DNA of 46,424 bases. It comes from Nitrospinota bacterium. Lineage in GTDB: Bacteria; Nitrospinota_A; UBA7883; JACRLM01. The notes under the pieces were generated by a model. It saw only the letters and a list, made by a program, of their open reading frames with translations. It did not search any database and had not been told where the DNA came from. The DNA lies in assembly GCA_016235255.1 (NCBI GenBank), contig JACRLM010000033.1, positions 1-46,424 on the forward strand, written 5' to 3'. Position numbers and translations under genes: made by a program. Shown here one piece after another: positions 18,152-26,175 of this stretch. How positions within the stretch are numbered: position 1 is the first letter of the stretch; each line of letters starts with the position of its first letter.

Positions 18152-18802
18152 TTATTTACCCTGTGGCGCAATGGCGTCATATGTAAAATCGTCAAACGAG
18201 GTGGCGCTGTCCGCTTTTGTCCATACCCCCACGGCTCCGGGCCCTTTTATGCTTTCATCTTCAACCCGCAGATACTCCTTGCCGTCCAAGGTGACGGTGA
18301 TCGTCTTGCCGGAAAAACTCGCGCCCAAAACGGCCCATTTGCCTTTCTCCACCGTGGCGTGGGCGTACTTGATCAAATGGCGCAAGCCATCCTCCATATA
18401 GAACAGCCCCAGGTTCTGTTCAAGAGCGTTGACCCTGGCCACATAATAGTTGCCGCTGTTTTTCCAGCGGAAAATCACGCCCCCGGCCTGGTCCTCCCTG
18501 CCGGCGATGGGCTTTACCTTCACTTCAACATGGCCATCTTCGATATGGACATCTTTCTTGACACACCATGCAAACACGGCGGAGCCTGACTGATTCAGGA
18601 CATTTTGGCGGCTTGGCGCCGTGGGGTCTTCTTTGACCGACCATTTCGTTGAGATCGAGCCGGTTGCCCCCGCCGTCCAACCGGCAGGCGGGGCGCCGGC
18701 CGGGACGTTGTCGAATGAATCCGTCTCGCTTATTGCGGCGGAGCTTAAAACAGCGGCAAGGGCGAAAGCAAAAAACGCCATTTTCATGATCTTTAAATCC
18801 AT
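18152..18802 (-). CDS. Secreted LamG/DUF1080-like protein
   Basis: 216 residues with a signal peptide (KMAFFAFALAAVLSSAA). The mature region contains FDNVPAGAPPAGW and WKNSGNYYVARVN, a beta-sandwich pattern shared with DUF1080/LamG-like jelly-roll domains found in carbohydrate-binding or glycoside-processing proteins. No catalytic residues are evident. The frame extends upstream to 19144, but that part only shadows the cytochrome gene. The start is the ATG at 18802 or the one at 18787; neither has a strong ribosome-binding site. Its place at the end of a respiratory operon is unexplained. Confidence 0.6.
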   Translation of the reverse strand: MDLKIMKMAFFAFALAAVLSSAAISETDSFDNVPAGAPPAGWTAGATGSISTKWSVKEDPTAPSRQNVLNQSGSAVFAWCVKKDVHIEDGHVEVKVKPIAGREDQAGGVIFRWKNSGNYYVARVNALEQNLGLFYMEDGLRHLIKYAHATVEKGKWAVLGASFSGKTITVTLDGKEYLRVEDESIKGPGAVGVWTKADSATSFDDFTYDAIAPQGK

Positions 18803-18845
18803 GCATTTGTCAAAATGCGGGACAGGAGACCGTCTCCCCCCCTCT

Positions 18846-20090
18846 TCAATCCCAATATTTTTCTTTTGCCTGGATTGCCGCCGTTCCCTCAGGCTTTGGC
18901 CGCTCAACAGGATCGGCCTTCCCAAGCTTTCCTTTTGAGTAGAAGGACCACTCGTAGGCGGCAACTTTCCAAATCTGCTCATCCGACAGCATCTCGCCCC
19001 AGGCGGACATCGGATTGTCCTTTGCGTACCCATACTTGATAATCTGGAACCACCGGGCCTCTGTGAGGTTCTCCATGTCCGGCGATTTGGTGAAGTCCGG
19101 CGCTCCCTCGAAAAGCGGCTTTCCATCCTTGCCGTGGCAGACATGGCAGGCCACGTCCGGATTGACCACCCCTTCGTACAGCTTCTGTCCCTCCGCCACT
19201 ATCGCGGCGTTTGTCCACCATCCTTCGGGCATATTCTCCGTGGAGACATGCAACGCGCTTTTCAGGTTCTCAAGATAAGTGACCATCGCCACCAGCTCAT
19301 CCTTTGAAAGCTGCTTGCCATAGTAGTCGGGCATGGAGCGTGCGACCTTTGGGTTGTCCGCGAAAGGCTTTAGCACTTCCTTGTACGGGTCCACTATGGA
19401 CTCCGTGATCTTCTCCGGCTTGCCCATGTCTATTTCAGACAGGTTCGGCCCGCGTTTCACCTCGCCCCCCGGGGCGTTGTTGTGGCAGTTAAAGCACTCG
19501 AAGTCCTTGAACACCTGGGCGCCGGCCTTGATGACCGTCTCTTTGTCTGCGCCGGCCAGGGAAAGGGTGGCCTGCTTGAGCTTGGCTATCTCGTTCTCCG
19601 GCTCATATTGCGGCAGGACCGTGGACGTGAAAAGATACAGCGCCGACGTGCCGGCGTAGAGGATGAGCATGTTGTTCAAGCTTTTAAGCCCGGTGGGCTC
19701 GGCCATGTCCGGCTTGAATTCAAGGAAAATGAAAAGGAACAACCCAAGCAGGGCGAAGACTATCATGGTGGCGATGAATATGGGCGGGAACTTTAGCAGG
19801 CTGGCGGCGCCCCACAATGTCACAATCATGGCGGCGCCGGACAGCACGAAGTAATATCCAATGACCCTCGGCACGGACGTCCCCCCGGTGGCGGACCGCG
19901 CCGCGCCAAAGTCGGACAGGGCGAAATAGACGAGATACGGCAGCGTGAAAGCGGAGAACATCACGCCGAAGCTCGACGGCATTTTGTATATGGTGAAAGT
20001 CAGGGCCCAGACCAGGACATTGGCGGCCAAAAGTCCGATGGCCTTTTGTTTGAATTTATTCCTGGACTCGGCGTTCACGGTGAAACCCAT
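18846..20090 (-). CDS. Membrane-anchored diheme cytochrome c
   Basis: 414 residues. About five transmembrane helices occupy residues 17-157; a periplasmic C-terminal part then carries two cytochrome c domains with CFNCH (C199-H203) and CHVCH near residue 307. The sequences around the hemes (GPNLSEI, MPDYYGKQLSKDELVAMVTYL and GMxxxG-like text) resemble class I cytochromes c with Met as second ligand. It probably passes electrons between the bd-like membrane subunit encoded upstream and soluble carriers. It lies 30 bases after the bd-like gene, clearly in the same operon. Confidence 0.88.
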   Translation of the reverse strand: MGFTVNAESRNKFKQKAIGLLAANVLVWALTFTIYKMPSSFGVMFSAFTLPYLVYFALSDFGAARSATGGTSVPRVIGYYFVLSGAAMIVTLWGAASLLKFPPIFIATMIVFALLGLFLFIFLEFKPDMAEPTGLKSLNNMLILYAGTSALYLFTSTVLPQYEPENEIAKLKQATLSLAGADKETVIKAGAQVFKDFECFNCHNNAPGGEVKRGPNLSEIDMGKPEKITESIVDPYKEVLKPFADNPKVARSMPDYYGKQLSKDELVAMVTYLENLKSALHVSTENMPEGWWTNAAIVAEGQKLYEGVVNPDVACHVCHGKDGKPLFEGAPDFTKSPDMENLTEARWFQIIKYGYAKDNPMSAWGEMLSDEQIWKVAAYEWSFYSKGKLGKADPVERPKPEGTAAIQAKEKYWD

Positions 20091-20120
20091 TAAAATCGCC
20101 TCCCGGCATGCGGTCTTCCT

Positions 20121-21680
20121 TCAGTCATGCTTTTTCGCCTCCACGTTCACCCGCAGGCTGAACCAGATAATGAAACTGAACACCGTGAAAAAGCCGAGCG
20201 TGATCAGTGTGGTCATGGCTCCGGAATATTGCAGCGTGGGCGTGTAGGACTCCAGCGTGGTGTCTTTGACCTGCAGGTAAACGTGGTTGGACTTGCGCAC
20301 AAGCTCCCTTACGGCGCCCATGAGGTTCATCAGCCATATGTCCGAAAACCCAAGGAAAATAAGGATGTATTGCGCCAGGGGATCCACCTTGCCCCAGGCC
20401 ACCTGGCCTGTCTTGACCGACCGGTTGTACAGGAAGAAGTTGGCGAACGTGCAAAGGCAGATGATCACCGCCGCAAGGTTCTTGGCCTTCATGAGCGCCA
20501 GATAGCCCAGATGCGACGGCAGTTCCGTCCCAATGACCCTCATCCCCGGCTCCGGAACCATTGTCGCGAAATAGTGGCGCGGAAGGAACCAGATCATGGC
20601 CCCAAAGAAGATGAGGACATAGTTGACCTTCATCCACCCCTCAAACCTTTCCGCCCCGGTGATGCGCTTCATGGACAGCCACATGTACAGGTTGGAGGCC
20701 ACAAAAAGAAACCCGACAAGCACCGCCTGCGCCTCGAAATACATCGAAAGCCTGTCGGACATCATGTACATGCCCAGGCTGGCGTCGTACATGTAAAACT
20801 CGTAGGCGTAGATATAGCCCATTATCGGCAGCGGGATCATGGCGCCAAGCCCGATAAGGTTTCCGATGTACCCCTGCCAGTCATAGTATTTCTTGTCCTC
20901 CACGTTCCTGGACATGAAGTACATGTATGCGGATATGATGCACACCATGTATCCGCCGAAAGTGATGTTGCCGATGAGCCGGTGGAAGTTCAGGGGCATC
21001 CATGTGAAGTTGTGGATGTTGTCCCACAGGGTGGGGTTGTCTATTCCCCTGGGCGGCGTGTTCATATAGCTGGACGGAGCGTTGAGGATAAAGAGGGTGA
21101 ACACCCCCACGCAGTTGAGCAGGAAACCGATTCCGATGTGGGCCAGTTTCTTTGTTTTAGTTCCCGACAGCGGGCCCCAGCTGTAATAGTACATGTACAT
21201 CAGGATGGTCTCGGCTATGAACGACGCGGGATATATGACAAGCCATATCAGGTCGAACTTGTAGAAAAGGTAGTATGTGATTTTCGGATAAAGCCCGAAA
21301 AGAAGCAACGCGAAAGACCCGCCCAGAAGCGCCGTGAGCGAGTAGCAGAACGCGGTGACCTTGATCACTTCCTTTGCCAGACGCTCGTACCTGTAGTCAG
21401 CGCTCCACAAATACAACGCCTCGGAGACGAGCACGAAAAAAGGCACGCCAAGTATGAACGAGGCGAAAAGAATATGCATCTGGGCGGCGATCCATATGAT
21501 AGCCCTGTTGCCCATAAGGGGAAAATCAATGGAAGGCATGTGCTCCGGCACCGGCGGCACCTTCTGCGCCCACGCAGTTTCCGGAAACATCAACGCCAGC
21601 CCCGCCAGCGCAACTATGGCTCCGGCGCCAATCGCCATAGCGGCGGCGCTGCCTGCCCTCATCCCGTCCCCGGATTTCAT
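20121..21680 (-). CDS. Cytochrome bd-like subunit I (CydA-related membrane protein)
   Basis: 519 residues from the ATG at 21680, with about ten transmembrane helices. QMHILFASFILGV places a histidine where CydA binds heme b595, and LNFHRLIGNITFGGYM gives a second conserved histidine. The quinol-oxidase signature GRQPW is absent; the matching place reads GAVRELVRKSN, so canonical quinol oxidation is doubtful. Such divergent bd-like proteins are known from Nitrospira and relatives, with unproven roles. No CydB-type partner is present. The start overlaps the preceding stop by four bases (ATGA) after an AGGGG site. It is probably the membrane subunit for molybdoenzyme 1. Confidence 0.8.
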   Translation of the reverse strand: MKSGDGMRAGSAAAMAIGAGAIVALAGLALMFPETAWAQKVPPVPEHMPSIDFPLMGNRAIIWIAAQMHILFASFILGVPFFVLVSEALYLWSADYRYERLAKEVIKVTAFCYSLTALLGGSFALLLFGLYPKITYYLFYKFDLIWLVIYPASFIAETILMYMYYYSWGPLSGTKTKKLAHIGIGFLLNCVGVFTLFILNAPSSYMNTPPRGIDNPTLWDNIHNFTWMPLNFHRLIGNITFGGYMVCIISAYMYFMSRNVEDKKYYDWQGYIGNLIGLGAMIPLPIMGYIYAYEFYMYDASLGMYMMSDRLSMYFEAQAVLVGFLFVASNLYMWLSMKRITGAERFEGWMKVNYVLIFFGAMIWFLPRHYFATMVPEPGMRVIGTELPSHLGYLALMKAKNLAAVIICLCTFANFFLYNRSVKTGQVAWGKVDPLAQYILIFLGFSDIWLMNLMGAVRELVRKSNHVYLQVKDTTLESYTPTLQYSGAMTTLITLGFFTVFSFIIWFSLRVNVEAKKHD

Positions 21681-22207
21681 AATCCCCTGTGCATATAAAG
21701 TTCCAGCGGCGCTCCGATGTCGAACGGGACCTTTTTCAGGTGCCTGTCCTTGTAGATATACTTGACCGTGGGCGTGTCTTTCTTTTCCGTGTTGCTTAAC
21801 AGCAGCAAGCCGTCCGGTGTTTTCAGCGGAACATATTTCAAGAAGTCTTCCATGCCGTAAAAGAAAGTCCCCGGCCCTTCCTCCTGATGGCATTTAAGGC
21901 AGGGATCAGGTTTATAATAAAACACCGTCTTGACGTCGGACATTGTGGCCCTGCGTTGCGTGATGATGAGGAATGGCGCTTCCAAGTCAAACCAGTCGTC
22001 ATCCCATGCCGAGCCGGCCGGCGGCTTTAGCACGGAGGCGGGAACCCTCTGGCCGAAAACCGGCGAGCCGCTGGCAGTGACCTCGTCCACCTTGTCGGGA
22101 ACCATCAGGGCGCGGAAATAGTTGTCCGAATTCCTGATAAACAGCCCGTACCACAATACCCCGCCGAGGAAAACCGCGGCCAGGCCCGCGAATTTTATTT
22201 TTTCCAT
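21677..22207 (-). CDS. Membrane-anchored monoheme cytochrome c subunit
   Basis: 176 residues with one N-terminal transmembrane helix (about 5-24) and a single heme motif CLKCH near residue 102. The text around it is not a standard class I cytochrome, and the C-terminal part (PVKYIYKDRHLKK-like region) is unfamiliar. A strong AGGAGGAG site precedes the ATG at 22207, which overlaps the end of the Fe-S subunit gene by 13 bases. The place between the Fe-S subunit and the bd-like protein suggests a link between them, like a gamma subunit. The longer frame upstream is only a shadow. Confidence 0.8.
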   Translation of the reverse strand: MEKIKFAGLAAVFLGGVLWYGLFIRNSDNYFRALMVPDKVDEVTASGSPVFGQRVPASVLKPPAGSAWDDDWFDLEAPFLIITQRRATMSDVKTVFYYKPDPCLKCHQEEGPGTFFYGMEDFLKYVPLKTPDGLLLLSNTEKKDTPTVKYIYKDRHLKKVPFDIGAPLELYMHRGL

Positions 22208-22806
22208 TGGCTCCTCCTGGGTCTGGGTTTGAGGAATATGTTGCTCGGTCCGGTGCCGTGGGTGTCCATGTCGATCATTTGCCGCCCTTCCGCCTCCACC
22301 CTCTTTAAAAGCTCCTCGCGCGGGCCGAAATCCAGCGCCTGCGTGGGGCATTTCATCATGCAGGCCGGCTTGGAGCCGCCGGGAGCGCCCGGCTGCCTGT
22401 CCACCTTGTGGACGCAGAACGTGCATTTGTCCACCACCAGATAGCCGTATTTGTTCTTCTGCGGCGAAAGCCGGATCGCCCCGTATGGACACGCGAATTC
22501 GCAGAACCGGTCCCCGTCGCACTTGTCCGGGATGATAAGAACGCGCCCGTCGGACTCCCGTTTTTCTATCGCCTTCCCCTCCACCGGGCAGGCGGCGATG
22601 CAGGCTGGCTTTTCGCAATGCTGGCAGTTCATGTACACCGGGAACAGGGCCGGGTCCTTGCTCTGGTCCGGCCCCATCAACACCACTTCGTTGCGCTGAT
22701 ATTCCGCCCGCACATGGTTCTCAAGCTTGCATGCGATCACGCAGCTGCGGCAGTACATGCACCTTTCCGTGTCCACAAGAAAGGCCATTTGCTGTTTTAC
22801 CGCCAT
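22195..22806 (-). CDS. 4Fe-4S electron-transfer subunit of molybdoenzyme 1
   Basis: 203 residues of the DmsB/NrfC/PsrB family. Cysteine groups: CMYCRSCVIAC (16-26), CQHCEKPACIAACP (61-73), CDGDRFCEFACP (96-106) and CTFC ... CMMKCP (128-153). In the third group the second cysteine is replaced by aspartate (D99), so that cluster would be Asp-ligated, a [3Fe-4S], or altered. There is no signal peptide, so it probably crosses the membrane together with the Tat-targeted catalytic subunit. AGGAGCG precedes the ATG, ten bases after the molybdoenzyme stop. It would carry electrons from or to the bis-MGD subunit. Confidence 0.9.
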   Translation of the reverse strand: MAVKQQMAFLVDTERCMYCRSCVIACKLENHVRAEYQRNEVVLMGPDQSKDPALFPVYMNCQHCEKPACIAACPVEGKAIEKRESDGRVLIIPDKCDGDRFCEFACPYGAIRLSPQKNKYGYLVVDKCTFCVHKVDRQPGAPGGSKPACMMKCPTQALDFGPREELLKRVEAEGRQMIDMDTHGTGPSNIFLKPRPRRSQWKK

Positions 22807-22815
22807 GGTCCGCTC

Positions 22816-25395
22816 CTACTTTCCACCAGCGCCGCTTCCGCCGCCAAGTTCCTCGGCCGGGTGCCCGACCTTGTATATCTGCAGGCCGGGATGGGAACTG
22901 ATGGCGCAAAGCTGCGTCTTGTAGCACACCTGGCCTGAAAGGGTGTCGTAATACGTTTCCGTGAGGTTGTTCACCGAGTCCCAGACGCGACGGTCCATGG
23001 CCGTTCTCACAACCTGCTTGAGGCCAAAACCCATGGGAACGAAAACAGTATTCGGCTGAATGCCGTCCCACACCACGGCGGGCCCCTCGATGAATCCCCG
23101 GGGCGTCTCCAGCTTTATGTAGTCGCCGCTTTGGACGTTCATCTGCTTGGCCACGTCCGGATGTATCTGGATGTACCTGTCGCCGGATTGCTGCACAAGC
23201 CCCCACGCCCAGTGCGTGATGCTGTGGAAGTGCAGGGCGTTCGGGCGGCCGGTGGTGAACTGGAACGGGAATTTTTTCCTCAATTCCTCCAGTTCCTTCC
23301 CCGGCGCCACACCGATTTTCACTTTATGCACAAGGTTGCCCCCGGCGGTGTTGGCCACGGTGGGGCTCAAAATAAACTCGTCCAGGTACTGCAACGTCGG
23401 CAGGCCGTCCAGATTCTCCGGGGATGTGTAGAAAACGGGGATCGCCGAATGCCCGGTCGGCTCAAGGCGCCCCTGAAGCTCCTTGGTGTATATTTCCACC
23501 TTGCCCGACGGCGTGAGAAACCGCTTTCCGCCGAATATGCCGCGCCATTCAGGTTTGTCCAGGTACATGACGGAAGTGCCGGGATGGGAAGCTGTCGGGC
23601 AGGGCCACCGCAGCGGCGTGGACATCTTTTCCATCCGGTCGGCGGTCATTCCGGCGGAAGTCTTGTCGTTGGCCGGATTGACCGTGTTCCACAAAGAGCG
23701 GGTGTCCAGCCATTCGGCTTTTAAGTTTTCCTTCCAATAGGCGGGAGGATGCTTTTTGTCCAGTTCCGCCATTTTCTGCCCCATCTCTATCCATATCCGC
23801 GAGTCTATGCGGCTTTCACCGACAGGTTCGACAACCTTGCTGTTCCAGCGTATCCCGCGGTCGCACCGGCGCATGCCCACCGCCTCCACCTCGTAAAATG
23901 TGGTGGTGGGAAGGATGTAGTCGGCGAAATAGCAGTCCTCCTGCGGGAAAAGATTGAGAGAGACGAACAGGTCGAGTTTTTTGAGCGCCTCCTGTGTCCG
24001 CTTGTTGCTGGCGTTCTGCGTCATCATGTTTCCGGCGTATATTATGCCGTGTATCTGGTAAGGCTTGCCTGTAAGGACCGATTCCACAAAATAGTCCGGA
24101 TGGGGCGGAAGCCCGGGTTCCGTGATAGGTTCGGCCCCCTTTATGGGAGGGAGGGTGAGGCCCACCGGGCTGTTGTGAAGAAAATTGGCCCCGCCGCCGG
24201 GAATTCCGATATTGCCGGTTATCGCGGCCAGAAAAGCGATAACACGGTAAGTGTCCACCGCGTTTACCTGGTGGGCGATTCCGGCGTTGGTGATTATCGC
24301 CGCCGGCTTGGTTGTGGCGTACCTTTCGGCCACTTCCCTTATCGTGGCCTCCGGCACGCCCGTGATCCTTTCCGCCCATTTCGGGCTGTAGCCCTTGCCC
24401 AGCACATGGCTTTGAAGCTCGGAAAATCCAAGGACCCACCCGGAAACGAAATTCCTGTCATAAAGGCCGCGTTCGATGACATGGTGGATCATCCCGTAAA
24501 CAAAGGCCATGTCCGTTCCACACTTTATCGGTATCCAAAGGTTTGCCCCGGCGCCTGTGAACGTCATGCGCGGGTCCACCACAGCCCATTGCGCCCCCAC
24601 CGCCTGCCTTCGCAGCTGCATATACCCGTGGAGCACCGGATGGGTCTCCGCGTGGTTGGAACCGAGCCATAGCACGAATTTGGAATCACCCAGATCTTCC
24701 GTGCCGGTTATCGGATCGGGTCCGTAACCGTTGGTCTGGCCGGTGTTCCCGAAAGTCATCTTGAGGGCAACCCCTCCGCCATCGTTGCAAACGATGCCTT
24801 CATGCGTGGTGTTCGGGCTTCCGAAAAGCTCCATAAACCGCCATTGCAGGGCCGGTGTGTCCCTTGTCTGCCTGCCGGTGGCCTTTGCGGCCACCGCCTT
24901 GGCGCCGTGTTTTCCCTTTATCTCCAAAAGTTTCGAGCATATTTCCGTGTACGCCTGCTCCCAGGAGATAGGCTCGAAATTGGACGTGGGTTTGTCCCCC
25001 ACGCGCTTCATCGGTTTAAGTAGACGGTGTTTGTTGTAGATAAGCTGTGGTATGGACTGCCCCTTGGCGCAAAGCCTGCCTCTTTGAACAGGATCGTCCG
25101 GCTCGCCGTAAACGTTATAGACCCTGCCCTCCTTGATATGCACATGATGCCTGCAACTCGAAGGGCAGAACGAGCATCCCGATTTCACGACGCCGTCTAT
25201 TTTCTGTCCGTCTTCAGGCCTGTGTATCACATTTTCGGTGAATGGATAAGCTATAAGCGGATCCCCGACTCTTGCCGCCAGCCCCCTGCGCTGCAGGCTG
25301 CTTTTCGGCGCGGGATAGCATCCGGCCCCCGCGGCCATCGCGGCGGGGGCCAGTTTTAAAAACGTCCTGCGGCTTAATTGAAACTTGTCCGCCAT
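22816..25395 (-). CDS. Tat-exported molybdopterin oxidoreductase 1, catalytic subunit (DMSO reductase superfamily)
   Basis: 859 residues. A Tat signal starts SRRTFLKLAP. The FS0 cluster motif is complete (C74-x2-C77-x3-C81-x27-C109, then AKG). C203 in IVCNDGGG is the likely molybdenum ligand, as in Psr/Phs, Nap and Arr-type enzymes. Further bis-MGD landmarks include LGSNHAETHP, PVGL and the C-terminal FTTGRPNALHFHS. Known Cys-ligated relatives act on sulfur, arsenic or nitrogen oxyanions, but I cannot assign a substrate or a direction. The operon supplies an Fe-S subunit, two c-type cytochromes and a bd-like protein instead of the usual NrfD. The start lies directly after the stop of the small Tat protein. 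Confidence 0.93.
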   Translation of the reverse strand: MADKFQLSRRTFLKLAPAAMAAGAGCYPAPKSSLQRRGLAARVGDPLIAYPFTENVIHRPEDGQKIDGVVKSGCSFCPSSCRHHVHIKEGRVYNVYGEPDDPVQRGRLCAKGQSIPQLIYNKHRLLKPMKRVGDKPTSNFEPISWEQAYTEICSKLLEIKGKHGAKAVAAKATGRQTRDTPALQWRFMELFGSPNTTHEGIVCNDGGGVALKMTFGNTGQTNGYGPDPITGTEDLGDSKFVLWLGSNHAETHPVLHGYMQLRRQAVGAQWAVVDPRMTFTGAGANLWIPIKCGTDMAFVYGMIHHVIERGLYDRNFVSGWVLGFSELQSHVLGKGYSPKWAERITGVPEATIREVAERYATTKPAAIITNAGIAHQVNAVDTYRVIAFLAAITGNIGIPGGGANFLHNSPVGLTLPPIKGAEPITEPGLPPHPDYFVESVLTGKPYQIHGIIYAGNMMTQNASNKRTQEALKKLDLFVSLNLFPQEDCYFADYILPTTTFYEVEAVGMRRCDRGIRWNSKVVEPVGESRIDSRIWIEMGQKMAELDKKHPPAYWKENLKAEWLDTRSLWNTVNPANDKTSAGMTADRMEKMSTPLRWPCPTASHPGTSVMYLDKPEWRGIFGGKRFLTPSGKVEIYTKELQGRLEPTGHSAIPVFYTSPENLDGLPTLQYLDEFILSPTVANTAGGNLVHKVKIGVAPGKELEELRKKFPFQFTTGRPNALHFHSITHWAWGLVQQSGDRYIQIHPDVAKQMNVQSGDYIKLETPRGFIEGPAVVWDGIQPNTVFVPMGFGLKQVVRTAMDRRVWDSVNNLTETYYDTLSGQVCYKTQLCAISSHPGLQIYKVGHPAEELGGGSGAGGK

Positions 25396-25396
25396 C

Positions 25397-25609
25397 TTAA
25401 TAATCGCTCCCCGGCATGGATTTCATGCCAAGCCGCTTTTCAAGTATCCATTTTTTCTTTTTCAGCGCATCAGAAGGGGCCATGGAAATCCCCTCTCCGC
25501 AAAACGGGGATCCGCCGTTTGAACCTGGCCGCGCTTTCAGGCCAAGCATGGCTCCCGCGATTCCCAGTCCCGCCAGAACAAGCGACTTGAGAAAAAAGAT
25601 TCTTCGCAT
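25397..25609 (-). CDS. Small twin-arginine-signal protein heading the molybdoenzyme 1 operon
   Basis: 70 residues: RRIFFLKSLVLAGLGIAGA looks like a Tat signal or a membrane anchor, followed by a short charged tail (DALKKKKWILEKRL). An AAGGA site precedes the ATG, and the stop is one base before the molybdoenzyme start. Short Tat-signal proteins of 60-70 residues occur at the head of formate dehydrogenase and related operons, with poorly known roles. A structural or export-helper subunit is inferred only. It is the first gene of the eight-gene operon. Confidence 0.65.
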   Translation of the reverse strand: MRRIFFLKSLVLAGLGIAGAMLGLKARPGSNGGSPFCGEGISMAPSDALKKKKWILEKRLGMKSMPGSDY

Positions 25610-25653
25610 CCGCTATCCTTGCTGTTAATGTCCGACAACTATGCGGAAAAGTA

Positions 25654-25675
25654 TCCGTGTGATTTTTTCCACGGA
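25654..25675 (-). promoter_or_regulatory. Leader hairpin before the molybdoenzyme 1 operon
   Basis: TCCGTG and CACGGA pair across a 10-base loop, 45 bases before the first start codon, inside the predicted 5' leader. It may stabilise the mRNA or take part in attenuation; nothing further can be read. Confidence 0.3.
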
Positions 25676-25820
25676 CATATAGCCGATGCGGGAACAAATC
25701 AGCAGCGCTCTTAATGGTATTCTCGCGGCAAACCCGCCCAATGCCGTCACAGTAAAGAATGTCGCTCCACAATTAATCCCCCACATCATGGATTCAAAAC
25801 ATACGACTTAAAGTCATCAA

Positions 25821-25835
25821 GCAAATATCAAGCCA
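25821..25835 (-). promoter_or_regulatory. Sigma-54-like -24/-12 element before the molybdoenzyme 1 operon
   Basis: On the minus strand it reads TGGCTTGATATTTGC, with TGGC and TTGC at GG-N10-GC spacing. Transcription would start near 25809, giving a leader of about 200 bases. The match is weaker than at 14380 or 37147 because the two bases after TGGC differ from the consensus. Confidence 0.45.
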
Positions 25836-26175
25836 TGCATTGCCGGATAGCCCGGTTTTCTCAAATTGGCCGGTTCTTTACGAGCATAACATTCATGCGC
25901 CCAAGCTTTCACAAGGCCATGAAAAAATATTGCTTAACCTCATTATTTCTTTTCCCGGCGTTTGATTGGGAGGTAATTTCATTGATGTTTCAATTGGTTT
26001 TTTTATTTATTTGACCGGTGCGCTTTACTTTATCATTAAAGAGGCGTGTTCCATTTTTTAACACCTTTATTAAAATCCAGTCGCCTGCATCTGATGTTTC
26101 ACTGATTCAATAGCTAATCGCAACGCTACAGCTGCCATTAAGGTATTGAGGCGTCAACGTTATGGGAGCAAGTCA

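Larger units (their letters stand above)
25610..26175. other. 566-bp upstream region of the molybdoenzyme 1 operon
   Basis: No gene is evident. It is more AT-rich than its surroundings. It holds a -24/-12-like element (25821-25835), a leader hairpin (25654-25675) and a possible half-site GTTCCAT (26048-26054). The left boundary of moeA follows; moeA is read in the same direction, so its transcript may run in. Confidence 0.5.

Noticed and set aside
20121..21680. Identification of the bd-like protein as a true cytochrome bd oxidase (CydA)
   Set aside because: The GRQPW quinol-binding motif is not present and there is no cydB next to it.
20127..21698. 523-codon open frame on the plus strand opposite the bd-like gene
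   Set aside because: It is an antisense shadow: the minus-strand protein has clear membrane helices and operon context, whereas this frame is rich in His, Arg and Pro with no recognisable family.
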